This document shows positions 8,154 through 15,746 of a stretch of 50,445 nt of DNA, one piece after another. The notes under the pieces were generated by a model that worked only from the letters and a program-made list of their open reading frames with translations, was not told the origin of the DNA and searched no databases. Position 1 is the stretch's first letter; every line of letters starts with the position of its first letter. Source of the DNA: Ruminococcus flavefaciens. Its GTDB lineage: Bacteria; Bacillota; Clostridia; Oscillospirales; Ruminococcaceae. Location: positions 1 to 50,445 of the forward strand of contig DFJW01000087.1 in NCBI GenBank assembly GCA_002373775.1, in the 5' to 3' direction. The translations under genes and the position numbers were made by a program.

Positions 8154-10751
8154 TCAGCGGCGAAGTATGTAGTCACTTATACCAACAAGATCCGATACTG
8201 AATAAACAGTGTCGCCGGAGACAATGTCACGGCGCATGAGGACAACGTCAAAGCTGTCCACATAGCCGTCATGATTGATGTCCCAGCTCTTTCCGGATAC
8301 TCCTGCTCTATATCCGTAGAAGGTCAGTTCGTTCATTGCTCCGTCCTTCTTGACTATCTTCAGGCAGTCAGTAGGTGCAGAATCCGATGTCAGGGTAACA
8401 GCGCGGTACATGTAGCCTCCGAGGTCACTGCTCCAGAGCAGTTTGTCTGTGTAGGCATCGTAAACATATACGCCGCCTGTTCCGAAGGTGTCGTATACCG
8501 AGAAGCCGTTGAATACACATGGCTCATCAAAAAACGCATAGGCTGTTATGCCGGACCTGTTCGCACTGGTCTCAGGTGCAGAGAGCTGTGCAGTGTCGCC
8601 GTATATCGGATCAGGCATCCTGTCAGGCTCATCGAACATGTTGTAGAATTGCGCAAGCGTGCCGTCGGAAGGTGCTGACGAAAGGTCACATACCTCTCCG
8701 CTCTTATCCATACTAAGGCTGACAGATGAAGGTCTCAGCTGAGTGTTCCTGCCGTTGACGATATTCTTTTTCCTGCCGGAAAGGATGATGTACACCGGCG
8801 TTTCAGTTACATCCAATGTGACTTTTCCGCCGCTTATCTCCAGTTTCTCAGTTGTTCCTTCCGCCAGTTCAGAAGGCACCGTCAGATACGCATTCGCCTT
8901 ATTGTCCGCAGACACCGTGTGATCCTTCACGACTTTGTCCTCGCTGGTCGGTGACCATACGCACTTTATTATGTCGCCGTTCACTTTATCGCGGAACGTC
9001 AGCATGTCCACGCCGTTTTCAGATGTTTCGCTGACAAATTCCGCATTTTTCAGCACATTCGTCATGCAGGCAAGGTAATACCAAGCCTTTTTCTTGCTCC
9101 ATGAGCCTTTCTGAGTGACGAGTCCGGAGTTGTAGTACACGCCCTCGCCCTCATCACGAAGCTGGAACTTGGTCACACGGTCAACGCCCTGAGCCATTGC
9201 TGCAAGGTAGAATCTCGCGCATCTCTGTGCGTATCTCAGCTGATACTTTTCATTTTCATGGTTGTCAACGCCTTCTGTCTCGCAGTCGGACATCGGGAGT
9301 TCAAACTCCGATATCCACAATTCCAGTCCCGGTGCATTATTGTCTATCCAGTCCTGTATCTCGGCAATGCGTCTGCGGAAACTGCTGTCTTCGACATTGG
9401 GCGTATCAGGTCCGAGGTGGATGTTGAGGATATCCACAGCAAATCTGCCGTCACTGCGGTTGTAGTCGAACCAGAGTTTCATCTCGTCAAGATACTGTAT
9501 GAATGACGCCTCTGATGTGAGAAGTCCTCCGACGGCAAGCCGGAAATCCGGATCGGCATTTTTCACGCCGGCATTCGCTATCGTCCCCTCATGGCCGTCA
9601 TAATCAGCCGAACACATCGCCGCCAGTTCATACGGTGTGAAATAGCTCGCCTTGCCTGACCAGCCCTTATTCGGCTCGTTGCAGTTTTCGAGAGCGTCCA
9701 GAAGTCCCATTCCGACCTTGACTTCCTGTGCATCGGTTATGTTTATCGTTGAGAGGTCGATGTCCTTGTTGCTTCCGTAGCGTGCTGCTACCTGATACAT
9801 CGCCTGTGCATGTATCGCATAGCTTGCAGCATCCAGAGTATCATCGCCGGCTTTGACCGGTATCTCCGGAACACTCGCTGCTTCTCCGGTTATCACAGCA
9901 CTGCCGCCCTGAAAGCAGGGGATGATGCTTATCCCCTGCGCCTTCATGGCGCTGTAATAGCTGTCCATATCGCCCCATGTCCCCTGCGTGAACTTAACCT
10001 TTCCGGAACTGTCCAGCAGCCAGCTCAGATTGTGATACTCGCGCACATTTCCGGCAGCCATTATAGCTGTCATGGGATCGTCTATGAACGCATTGAATCC
10101 GGCAGACTGTCCGGCTGTCAGAGGCACTCTCGAAGGAGCTGCCTTTGGCGCTGTCACTGCTTTCTGCGCATCAGACAGTTCCGATTCCTTATAGCCGTAA
10201 AGCGCTATCTCACTGACTCCGGAATCTCCTGCCCCTGTTCTGAAATACAGATATCTTGAAGCTTCCGGCTTTTCAATGGTGAGTTTCCGCCATGAGTTGT
10301 ATTGATCCATAGTCTGCGCCGCTATATCTTTTCTGCTGAACGGTTCTCCCACTGAGACTGTCCATTCCGGAGTTCCGTTGGTGTCAAGGAAAGCGATGTC
10401 GGTAATGACATAGTTCGCACCAAAGTCGATGTAGAACGAATCTCCTCCGAACTCGGACTGCCAGTTCGGGTTCCAGTTCTTGCGGGAAGTCTCAGCGAAA
10501 ACATCGCTGTCCACTTTCATGCTGTCGGGTGATGCAGGCACCTTGTCCTGATCGTCGAAAAGCTTGGAAGCGTCCGTCAGATGTCCGGCACCTATCCCCA
10601 CCAGATTCTCGTCTCTTACTCTGAACTGTGTGATATCCAGCAGTGCCGGGACTCCGGCTGTCTCTTCGCCGGAAACAGAGGGGATATTCCCTGCGATCGG
10701 TGAGATCACGGCGGCTGCTGTCAGCACTGAAATAACTTGCTTTATACTCAT
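8154..10751 (-). CDS. Secreted dockerin-bearing glycoside hydrolase, clan GH-A-like
   Basis: An 865-residue modular secreted enzyme. Residues 1-28 are a signal peptide. Residues about 45-187 resemble a galactose-binding/discoidin-type module (WQSEFGGDSFYIDFGANY). Residues about 215-585 form a probable (beta/alpha)8 catalytic domain; NEPNKGW offers Glu359 as acid/base and WISEFELP offers Glu482 as nucleophile, the clan GH-A arrangement. A beta-rich region and a second carbohydrate-binding-like module follow. The last ~48 residues are a type I dockerin: one canonical calcium loop (DINHDGYVDSFDVVLMRRD) and a shortened second repeat ending DLVGISDYILRR. The dockerin implies attachment to a cellulosome-type scaffold. 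Exact GH family and substrate are unassigned. The start at 10751 has AAGGAGG five bases upstream and begins the signal peptide; an upstream in-frame start at 10778 is less likely. Confidence 0.85.
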   Translation of the reverse strand: MSIKQVISVLTAAAVISPIAGNIPSVSGEETAGVPALLDITQFRVRDENLVGIGAGHLTDASKLFDDQDKVPASPDSMKVDSDVFAETSRKNWNPNWQSEFGGDSFYIDFGANYVITDIAFLDTNGTPEWTVSVGEPFSRKDIAAQTMDQYNSWRKLTIEKPEASRYLYFRTGAGDSGVSEIALYGYKESELSDAQKAVTAPKAAPSRVPLTAGQSAGFNAFIDDPMTAIMAAGNVREYHNLSWLLDSSGKVKFTQGTWGDMDSYYSAMKAQGISIIPCFQGGSAVITGEAASVPEIPVKAGDDTLDAASYAIHAQAMYQVAARYGSNKDIDLSTINITDAQEVKVGMGLLDALENCNEPNKGWSGKASYFTPYELAAMCSADYDGHEGTIANAGVKNADPDFRLAVGGLLTSEASFIQYLDEMKLWFDYNRSDGRFAVDILNIHLGPDTPNVEDSSFRRRIAEIQDWIDNNAPGLELWISEFELPMSDCETEGVDNHENEKYQLRYAQRCARFYLAAMAQGVDRVTKFQLRDEGEGVYYNSGLVTQKGSWSKKKAWYYLACMTNVLKNAEFVSETSENGVDMLTFRDKVNGDIIKCVWSPTSEDKVVKDHTVSADNKANAYLTVPSELAEGTTEKLEISGGKVTLDVTETPVYIILSGRKKNIVNGRNTQLRPSSVSLSMDKSGEVCDLSSAPSDGTLAQFYNMFDEPDRMPDPIYGDTAQLSAPETSANRSGITAYAFFDEPCVFNGFSVYDTFGTGGVYVYDAYTDKLLWSSDLGGYMYRAVTLTSDSAPTDCLKIVKKDGAMNELTFYGYRAGVSGKSWDINHDGYVDSFDVVLMRRDIVSGDTVYSVSDLVGISDYILRR

Positions 10752-10793
10752 GATGTCCTCCTTACATGTAAATTGCAATAATGCACCAAATCA

Positions 10794-10822
10794 ATTATAT
10801 CACTTCTGCATGTTTTTTTCAA
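10794..10822 (-). promoter_or_regulatory. Sigma-A promoter for the dockerin glycoside hydrolase
   Basis: TTGAAA and TATAAT on the minus strand with a 17-base spacer, about 45 bases upstream of the start codon. Just downstream of the -10 box is GGTGCATTATT; a similar plus-strand word, GGTGCATTTTTT, lies near 10941 in the same divergent intergenic region. Confidence 0.65.
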
Positions 10823-11004
10823 TAATCCACCCAAAAAATTCACAGAAAGTACAAATATCACATCAAAGCCTTCGCTTCGCACAATCAAACTTACTACTCG
10901 CCGTATAATTTAGCGGTTTTATTAAAAAACTCCTGTTTTTGGTGCATTTTTTATAAGCTTTTGAAAAAAATTAATAATTCGGACATTTTCTGCAATATCA
11001 TCTA

Positions 11005-11033
11005 TTGACATAAAACAGATTAGATGATAAGAT
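11005..11033 (+). promoter_or_regulatory. Probable promoter of the 13-gene polyketide-like operon
   Basis: A perfect -35 box TTGACA at 11005-11010 is followed after 17 bases by TAAGAT (four of six consensus bases). Another candidate -10, TATTAT, lies five bases further but with a poor spacer. The leader would be about 85 bases. Apart from this and the divergent promoter, the 10752-11126 gap holds only AT-rich DNA. Confidence 0.5.
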
Positions 11034-11126
11034 ATTATATGGTATTTTATATACTATATATACTATCGTTCATTTCTGCCGCGCTGTACTGTTATTTGTA
11101 TCATCACGGCTTATAAGGAGCATCGG

Positions 11127-12032
11127 ATGTTTGAACGCGCATTCCTATTTAACGGCATAGGCTCTAAACCGGAAAAGCTTCTCGTCAAGCTTCCGCCGGA
11201 ACTCATGGATAAGTACGACTGCTATCTCGATGAAGCATTCAGCCGCCTTGGTCTTGACAGGGACATCGAAAAGAACTGCGGCTATGACGGCAGAGTTGCC
11301 GAATGGGTGATCTCGCTCATATGCGACAGAGTGGTCTATGAATACTACCTGTCCAAAGGCATCTTACCTGATATCGGTGCAGGATACAGTTCAGGCATAG
11401 TCAGCATCAGCGGATGCTTCGGCTCTGTCAGCCACGAATTTGCACATGATATCATAATGATGAACCGCGCAACTATGAGATGTCTTGACGAGAACGGTGA
11501 AAAGCTGGATATGGGCATTGTCATCGGCTTCTCCTACAACACGGCTCAGGAAGTCCTCGGCGACAGGTTCACGCCGGATGAGCTCATCATCGGTGCCGGC
11601 AATTCCAAGTTCCATATCATGATCTGCGGAAAGGCAGATGCAGTGGAAAAAGCTCTGGAGCTCTGCCTCAGCGAAGGTGCTCTGAAGGTATTCAGCCTCG
11701 GTACGGGCGTAGCCTATCACCACCCGATAATGAAAAAATACTCGAAGGAGTATGTGGATCTGTGCGGCAGTGTAAAATATGCCGATCCGAGATTCCCGAT
11801 ACTCTCTATTTTTGACTACCGGATCATGACTTCCGGAGACGATATAATGAAAGAGAATCAGCTCAATGTATATACTCCCATACGCTGGGACAATGCTCTG
11901 AAAGAGCTGGAAAACATGGGCGTAAGAGAATTCTTCGACGTCAGTGCCAACGGCGCTGTCAGCAAATTCTCGCGCCTGAGCAGAAAATGCAAAATTTATA
12001 CCCTTGAGGATGTTTATTCCGGGGATATATAA
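11127..12032 (+). CDS. Malonyl-CoA:ACP acyltransferase-like protein (FabD family)
   Basis: A 301-residue discrete acyltransferase, first gene of the operon; AAGGAG lies six bases before the ATG. The N-terminal FLFNGIGSK corresponds to the FPGQGSQ strand of FabD. The nucleophile elbow reads GYSSG with Ser88, where most family members have GHSxG, so His is replaced by Tyr. The catalytic His is probably His198 in AYHHPIM, matching AFHSPLM of the family. An Arg in MMNRATMR falls where FabD keeps the Arg that binds the malonyl carboxylate. It would load an extender, most likely malonyl, onto one of the operon's ACPs. The closest alternative is a proof-reading acyl hydrolase of the same fold; the Tyr substitution leaves that open. 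Confidence 0.78.
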   Translation: MFERAFLFNGIGSKPEKLLVKLPPELMDKYDCYLDEAFSRLGLDRDIEKNCGYDGRVAEWVISLICDRVVYEYYLSKGILPDIGAGYSSGIVSISGCFGSVSHEFAHDIIMMNRATMRCLDENGEKLDMGIVIGFSYNTAQEVLGDRFTPDELIIGAGNSKFHIMICGKADAVEKALELCLSEGALKVFSLGTGVAYHHPIMKKYSKEYVDLCGSVKYADPRFPILSIFDYRIMTSGDDIMKENQLNVYTPIRWDNALKELENMGVREFFDVSANGAVSKFSRLSRKCKIYTLEDVYSGDI

Positions 12033-12075
12033 ATTTTTCATAGAGACAATACATAACTTTTTGGAGGCTTTTATA

Positions 12076-12378
12076 ATGAAAGAATTAACACCTGAGATCA
12101 GAGAAGAGATCAAGGACATGATCTTCGATTACTACGCTGAAGAATGTGAAGTTGACAGATCAGAGATCACAATGGATACCAATCCTCAGGAGGATCTGGG
12201 AAGCGATTCACTCATGTTCGTTGAGCTCATCGAAATGACTGCCGAGAAGTACGATCTGGACATCAAGCTCCAGAGCATCGGTAAGTACATGCTCAAGTCA
12301 CCTATGGACACAATGAGCAGCGTTGTTGATATGTTCTGCAAGATCTATCAGTACGGAAACGATATCGTAAATCAGTGA
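12076..12378 (+). CDS. Acyl carrier protein 1
   Basis: A 100-residue acidic helical protein with the phosphopantetheine site in DLGSDSLMFVELIE (Ser45). It is longer than housekeeping AcpP at both ends. The start at 12076 is chosen because TTGGAGG lies eight bases upstream; the longer in-frame start at 12004 would overlap the acyltransferase gene. The next gene begins seven bases after its stop. Placed beside the acyltransferase, it is the likely carrier of the extender or the growing chain. Confidence 0.9.
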   Translation: MKELTPEIREEIKDMIFDYYAEECEVDRSEITMDTNPQEDLGSDSLMFVELIEMTAEKYDLDIKLQSIGKYMLKSPMDTMSSVVDMFCKIYQYGNDIVNQ

Positions 12379-12385
12379 GGTAAGA

Positions 12386-13099
12386 ATGGTTTCAGTTTTA
12401 TCAGAGCTTCACGCCGAAGATAATATCGCCGTTCTGACTATCGACAACGGTCCGAAGAATCTGCTTACAGAGCCGGAATTTATAGACCGTAAGGAGCTCC
12501 TTGACTGGCTGGACAAGAATCCCCAGACAGGAGCTCTTGTCATTACAGGAAAAGGACGGCATTTCTCCCACGGCGCTGATGTTTCAAAATTCGGAGAAGC
12601 CGGCGGCAGCGAGCTTTCCGGCAAGCTTGAAAAAGCAAGAGAACTCCTCCGCACTATCGAACGCCTTCCCATCATTACTGCTGCCGCTGTCAACGGCGGA
12701 TGCTTCGGAGGCGGTCTTGAGATAGCACTCAGCTGTCAGTTCCGCATCGCATCCCCTTCAGCTTTCCTCGGTCTGACCGAGATAATGCACGGAGTAGTCC
12801 CCGGCATGGGCGGCATGGAACGCCTTGCACGTCTGCTGGGAAAAGAAAAAGCCATAAAGATGATAATGGCAGGCGAAATGATCTCCGCTAAGGACGCTCT
12901 CAGCATGGGACTGGTCACTGCTGTAAGTGAGCAGAAAAATCCCCTTGAAGAGACTATGACTTTCGTAAGGGAACTTATCAGCGGCAAGTCAATGGCGCAG
13001 ATAAACGCTATCGTGAACACCGTAAATGAGGCATTCGATGATATCGAAGATCCTTCTAAGGGCAGATTCGAAGCCGCTCTTGCGGAGGCGCACAGATAA
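12386..13099 (+). CDS. Enoyl-CoA hydratase/isomerase (crotonase family) 1
   Basis: A 237-residue crotonase-fold enzyme. The first oxyanion-hole strand reads ITGKGRHFSHGADVSKF and the second AAVNGGCFGGGLEIALSC. Both catalytic glutamates of classical enoyl hydratases are kept: Glu112 in GGGLE and Glu132 in GLTEIMHGVVPGMGG. It is therefore likely to be catalytically competent for hydration/dehydration or double-bond isomerisation of a thioester. It sits between ACP1 and the hot-dog thioesterase, with its stop overlapping the next ATG by one base (TAATG). It resembles the crotonases found in polyketide beta-branching cassettes, but no HMG-CoA-synthase-like gene is present, so that role is unlikely. 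Confidence 0.85.
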   Translation: MVSVLSELHAEDNIAVLTIDNGPKNLLTEPEFIDRKELLDWLDKNPQTGALVITGKGRHFSHGADVSKFGEAGGSELSGKLEKARELLRTIERLPIITAAAVNGGCFGGGLEIALSCQFRIASPSAFLGLTEIMHGVVPGMGGMERLARLLGKEKAIKMIMAGEMISAKDALSMGLVTAVSEQKNPLEETMTFVRELISGKSMAQINAIVNTVNEAFDDIEDPSKGRFEAALAEAHR

Positions 13100-13515
13100 T
13101 GATACGCACCACATACAGCCTCACCGTCAGAGGCTATGAACTCGATTCCTTCGGACATGTGAACAATTCGGTCTATCTCCAGTATTCTGAGACCGCACTC
13201 TGGAATTTCTTCAAGGTCAGCGGTCTGCTGGATGTGATACTCGGCATGGACCTCTTCCCTGTCATTCTCGAAAGCAAGCAGAGGTATATGCACGAGCTCC
13301 GTCTCCTCGACGAAGTTGAGATAAATACCGAACTCAGCTGCACCGGCGGCATCGTTACATATAAGCACACCATGATAAACAAGAACACCGGTATGATCTC
13401 CTGCAAGGTCACCGGCAAACTGGTATACGTCAACAAGGAACGCATCATCTGTGACGTTCCGGATGAAATAAAGGAATATCTGGAGAATAATGAAAATGAA
13501 GATCGACAGCGGTGA
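13099..13515 (+). CDS. Hot-dog acyl-thioesterase (4HBT/YbgC-like)
   Basis: A 138-residue single hot-dog domain. The motif YELDSFGHVNNSVYLQYSE is diagnostic of the 4-hydroxybenzoyl-CoA thioesterase/YbgC type, with Asp16 as the probable catalytic acid. It would hydrolyse an acyl-CoA or acyl-ACP thioester and could release the finished product or an intermediate. Translation is coupled at both ends: it starts in the preceding stop codon (TAATG), and the next gene begins 26 bases before its own end. The operon also contains a separate alpha/beta-hydrolase type II thioesterase, so two chemically different release or editing activities coexist. Confidence 0.87.
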   Translation: MIRTTYSLTVRGYELDSFGHVNNSVYLQYSETALWNFFKVSGLLDVILGMDLFPVILESKQRYMHELRLLDEVEINTELSCTGGIVTYKHTMINKNTGMISCKVTGKLVYVNKERIICDVPDEIKEYLENNENEDRQR

Positions 13516-13918
13516 ATTCGTCACCTTCGTCACTGGCGCAGAGTCAGTATCCGAGCTTCTCGGCAGCATGGAGAGCCTCGGCAGTCCGTGCGTACTTATC
13601 GTAAAAACAGGCGCTTCCTTCAGTGCGGACGCTGCATTCCCGGCTGATATCCCGTTCATCACTGCTATTGCTGCTGATGAAGGACAGTTCCCGGAAAAAG
13701 CCGGCGATGTATTCGATATCCTTCTCACATCAGAAGAGGCTGAGGGATATGCCGAAAAGCTTTTCAAGGATAAAACCAAATTCCAGGCGGATCAGATAAC
13801 CGCCTGCTTTATAGCCGCAAGGCAGGGCAAGGATGTGCTCGGCTGCGAGTCAAGAGCATTCTACCGCCTTATGGAAGTAAAAAACAATTCAGCAGAGGGA
13901 GGAAGCACCAATGAGTGA
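13490..13918 (+). CDS. Degenerate, shortened crotonase-like protein (non-catalytic?)
   Basis: A 142-residue protein with no clear family signature. By eye its segments follow a crotonase in order: VLIVKTGASFSADA resembles the first oxyanion strand, IPFITAIAADEG the second strand, DILLTSEEA the DLRIASEDA strand, and QITACFIAARQG...ESRAFYRLME the C-terminal helices. The GGG oxyanion motif and both catalytic glutamates are absent, and the central region is missing. It overlaps the thioesterase gene by 26 bases and the next crotonase by eight, so it is translationally coupled between two partners. A structural or regulatory partner, analogous to crotonase-like DpgB that lacks catalytic residues, is inferred. 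Weak homology means a novel fold cannot be excluded. Confidence 0.55.
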   Translation: MKMKIDSGEFVTFVTGAESVSELLGSMESLGSPCVLIVKTGASFSADAAFPADIPFITAIAADEGQFPEKAGDVFDILLTSEEAEGYAEKLFKDKTKFQADQITACFIAARQGKDVLGCESRAFYRLMEVKNNSAEGGSTNE

Positions 13919-14606
13919 GAGCACCATGATACTCACTGAGGAAAACGGCATCCTCAGACTTACTATGAACGCACCTTCCAACAACCTGATGACCGCAGAT
14001 TTCTTCCGCGATTATGAGGCAGTCATGGCTGAGATAGAAAACCGTGCAGGCGACAAGTCCGTGAAAGGTCTTATCATCTGCGGCGCAGGCCGTCATTTCA
14101 GCACCGGCGCTGATGTTGCAGCACTGGCTGACCGTTCTGCTGATGAGGCTTATGACGATGCTGACGGAAAGCTGCCGGCAGGTCATATCCGTCAGAAGCA
14201 CTATTTCACTTTCCTCCGCAGTCTCCCCTTCCCGACGGTAAGTGCCGTAACAGGTTTCTGCATCGGTTCGGGCAGTGAGATAGCGGTGAACTGCCACTAC
14301 AGAGTCATCGAAAAGGGCGCAAGGATAGGTCAGCCCGAATCCACATTCGGAATTCTTCCCGCACTCGGCGGCGTTGCAAGGACAATTGAGATATGCGGCA
14401 TGAAAAATGCCTACGAACTCGTTATGTCCGGCGAACTCATCCCTGCTGAACAGGCTTATGAACTCGGCTGGGCTGATATTTTCGCCGGCAAGAAGCAGAG
14501 CATCCCGGAGGCTGAGAAGCTCATAGAGTTCATCGCTGAAAAAGGCGGTTTCACTCCCGAAGCTCACCGCAGTTTCATCAAGCTCTACAAGGAGGAGTCT
14601 GTATGA
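13911..14606 (+). CDS. Enoyl-CoA hydratase/isomerase (crotonase family) 2
   Basis: A 231-residue crotonase, divergent from crotonase 1. The motifs are IICGAGRHFSTGADVAAL, FCIGSGSEIAVNCHYRV and IGQPESTFGILPALGG. Glu123 and Glu143 occupy the two catalytic positions, so a hydratase, dehydratase or isomerase activity is expected. The ATG overlaps the end of the degenerate crotonase-like gene, and the stop overlaps the dehydrogenase start (ATGA). Two intact copies beside one hydroxyacyl dehydrogenase suggest successive dehydration and double-bond shifting on one thioester. It is slightly short of the usual 255-260 residues, the difference being in the C-terminal helices. Confidence 0.85.
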   Translation: MSESTMILTEENGILRLTMNAPSNNLMTADFFRDYEAVMAEIENRAGDKSVKGLIICGAGRHFSTGADVAALADRSADEAYDDADGKLPAGHIRQKHYFTFLRSLPFPTVSAVTGFCIGSGSEIAVNCHYRVIEKGARIGQPESTFGILPALGGVARTIEICGMKNAYELVMSGELIPAEQAYELGWADIFAGKKQSIPEAEKLIEFIAEKGGFTPEAHRSFIKLYKEESV

Positions 14607-15727
14607 ATATCGGACTTATAGGATACGGCAAAATGGGCAGGGATATATTCGCACTGCTTTTCGACAAACTCGCAGATGCGGATATCACTGTGCTTGAGAT
14701 ATACGGCGCTGAGGAGAATACCGCCGCCGTCATCAAAACGCTTGACAAGGGACTCAGAAGAAAAAAGCTCACACAGGAACAGTATGACCGCAAGCTCGGT
14801 GCTTTCCGATTCACGGATAAGGCTGAGGACCTGAAAGACTGCGATCTCGTTATAGAAGCCATATTCGAGGATATAGGCGCCAAGAGATCGGCTTTCAGCC
14901 GCGTTGCGGATGTCGTATCGGATAAATGCCTGCTCCTTACCAACACTTCTTCCCTGAGCATTCCTGAGATATTCGAAAACATCCCGCACAAGGAGCGCTG
15001 CTTCGGTCTCCACTTCTTCTATCCGGTAAAACTCTCAGGCTTCACTGAACTTAACATACTCCCGGAGAATACCGCTGAGAATATCGAAACTGCACGCAGG
15101 CTCGTTTCCGACTGCGGCAAAAAGCCCATAGTGTTCACCGGAAAGTATCACATATACCTGAATCAGATACTCTCCTGCATGGTGGCTCACGCTATCTATC
15201 TCCGTGACACTCTGGATGTGTCCGTCAGCGAATTACAGGCTCAGTTCTCAGAACTCTATCCCGTTGCTGACGCTTTTGAAGTGCTGGACAGCATCGGTCT
15301 CGGTCTCATGTCAGGTGATCCGGATAATTTCCGCATATCCCGCAATGAAGGGCTGCTCAGATACAGCTGCGATAAGATGAATAAGTGGATAGCGGAAGGC
15401 TGTCCGAAAGAGCCGGGAAGTTTCCTCGGATTCATTGGCGAGCGCATATCCGATACCGGAAATAACTGCGATAATGCGGCTCTCAGCATGACTGCCCTGA
15501 TACTCAATGAGACTGTCAATGCCCTTGAAGACAGCACGGAGAATTCTCCTGAGCTGCTCTGTGAAGCTGTGCAGGATACTCTCGGAATAGCTGAAAGTCC
15601 GGCTCATTATTATAATAAGTACGGCGCAGAAGCTTTATTCGCTGAACTTGACAGACTTTCCGCAGTTTCCGGATTCGGTTCATACCAGCATAAGGAAAAG
15701 GCTGTCTGGGATAAATATTTTCTTTGA
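14603..15727 (+). CDS. 3-hydroxyacyl-CoA dehydrogenase family protein
   Basis: A 374-residue protein with an N-terminal NAD-binding Rossmann fold (GLIGYGKMG) and the 3HCDH catalytic set: TNTSSLSI (Ser116/117), GLHFFYPV (His137), a Glu near 149 and Asn187 in YLNQIL. The family interconverts 3-hydroxyacyl and 3-ketoacyl thioesters with NAD(H). In a condensing operon it would act as the ketoreductase, a role normally filled by SDR-type FabG, which is absent here. The C-terminal ~190 residues extend beyond one typical 3HCDH helical domain and may be a second, degenerate copy. It starts inside the stop of crotonase 2 (ATGA) and ends 19 bases before the KS gene. Confidence 0.87.
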   Translation: MNIGLIGYGKMGRDIFALLFDKLADADITVLEIYGAEENTAAVIKTLDKGLRRKKLTQEQYDRKLGAFRFTDKAEDLKDCDLVIEAIFEDIGAKRSAFSRVADVVSDKCLLLTNTSSLSIPEIFENIPHKERCFGLHFFYPVKLSGFTELNILPENTAENIETARRLVSDCGKKPIVFTGKYHIYLNQILSCMVAHAIYLRDTLDVSVSELQAQFSELYPVADAFEVLDSIGLGLMSGDPDNFRISRNEGLLRYSCDKMNKWIAEGCPKEPGSFLGFIGERISDTGNNCDNAALSMTALILNETVNALEDSTENSPELLCEAVQDTLGIAESPAHYYNKYGAEALFAELDRLSAVSGFGSYQHKEKAVWDKYFL

Positions 15728-15746
15728 TAAGAATAGAGGTATAAAT

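Noticed and set aside
12386..14606. HMG-CoA-synthase-type beta-branching cassette (crotonase pair near KS and ACP)
   Set aside because: No HMG-CoA-synthase homologue and no decarboxylating KS variant are present; the single KS keeps its active Cys.
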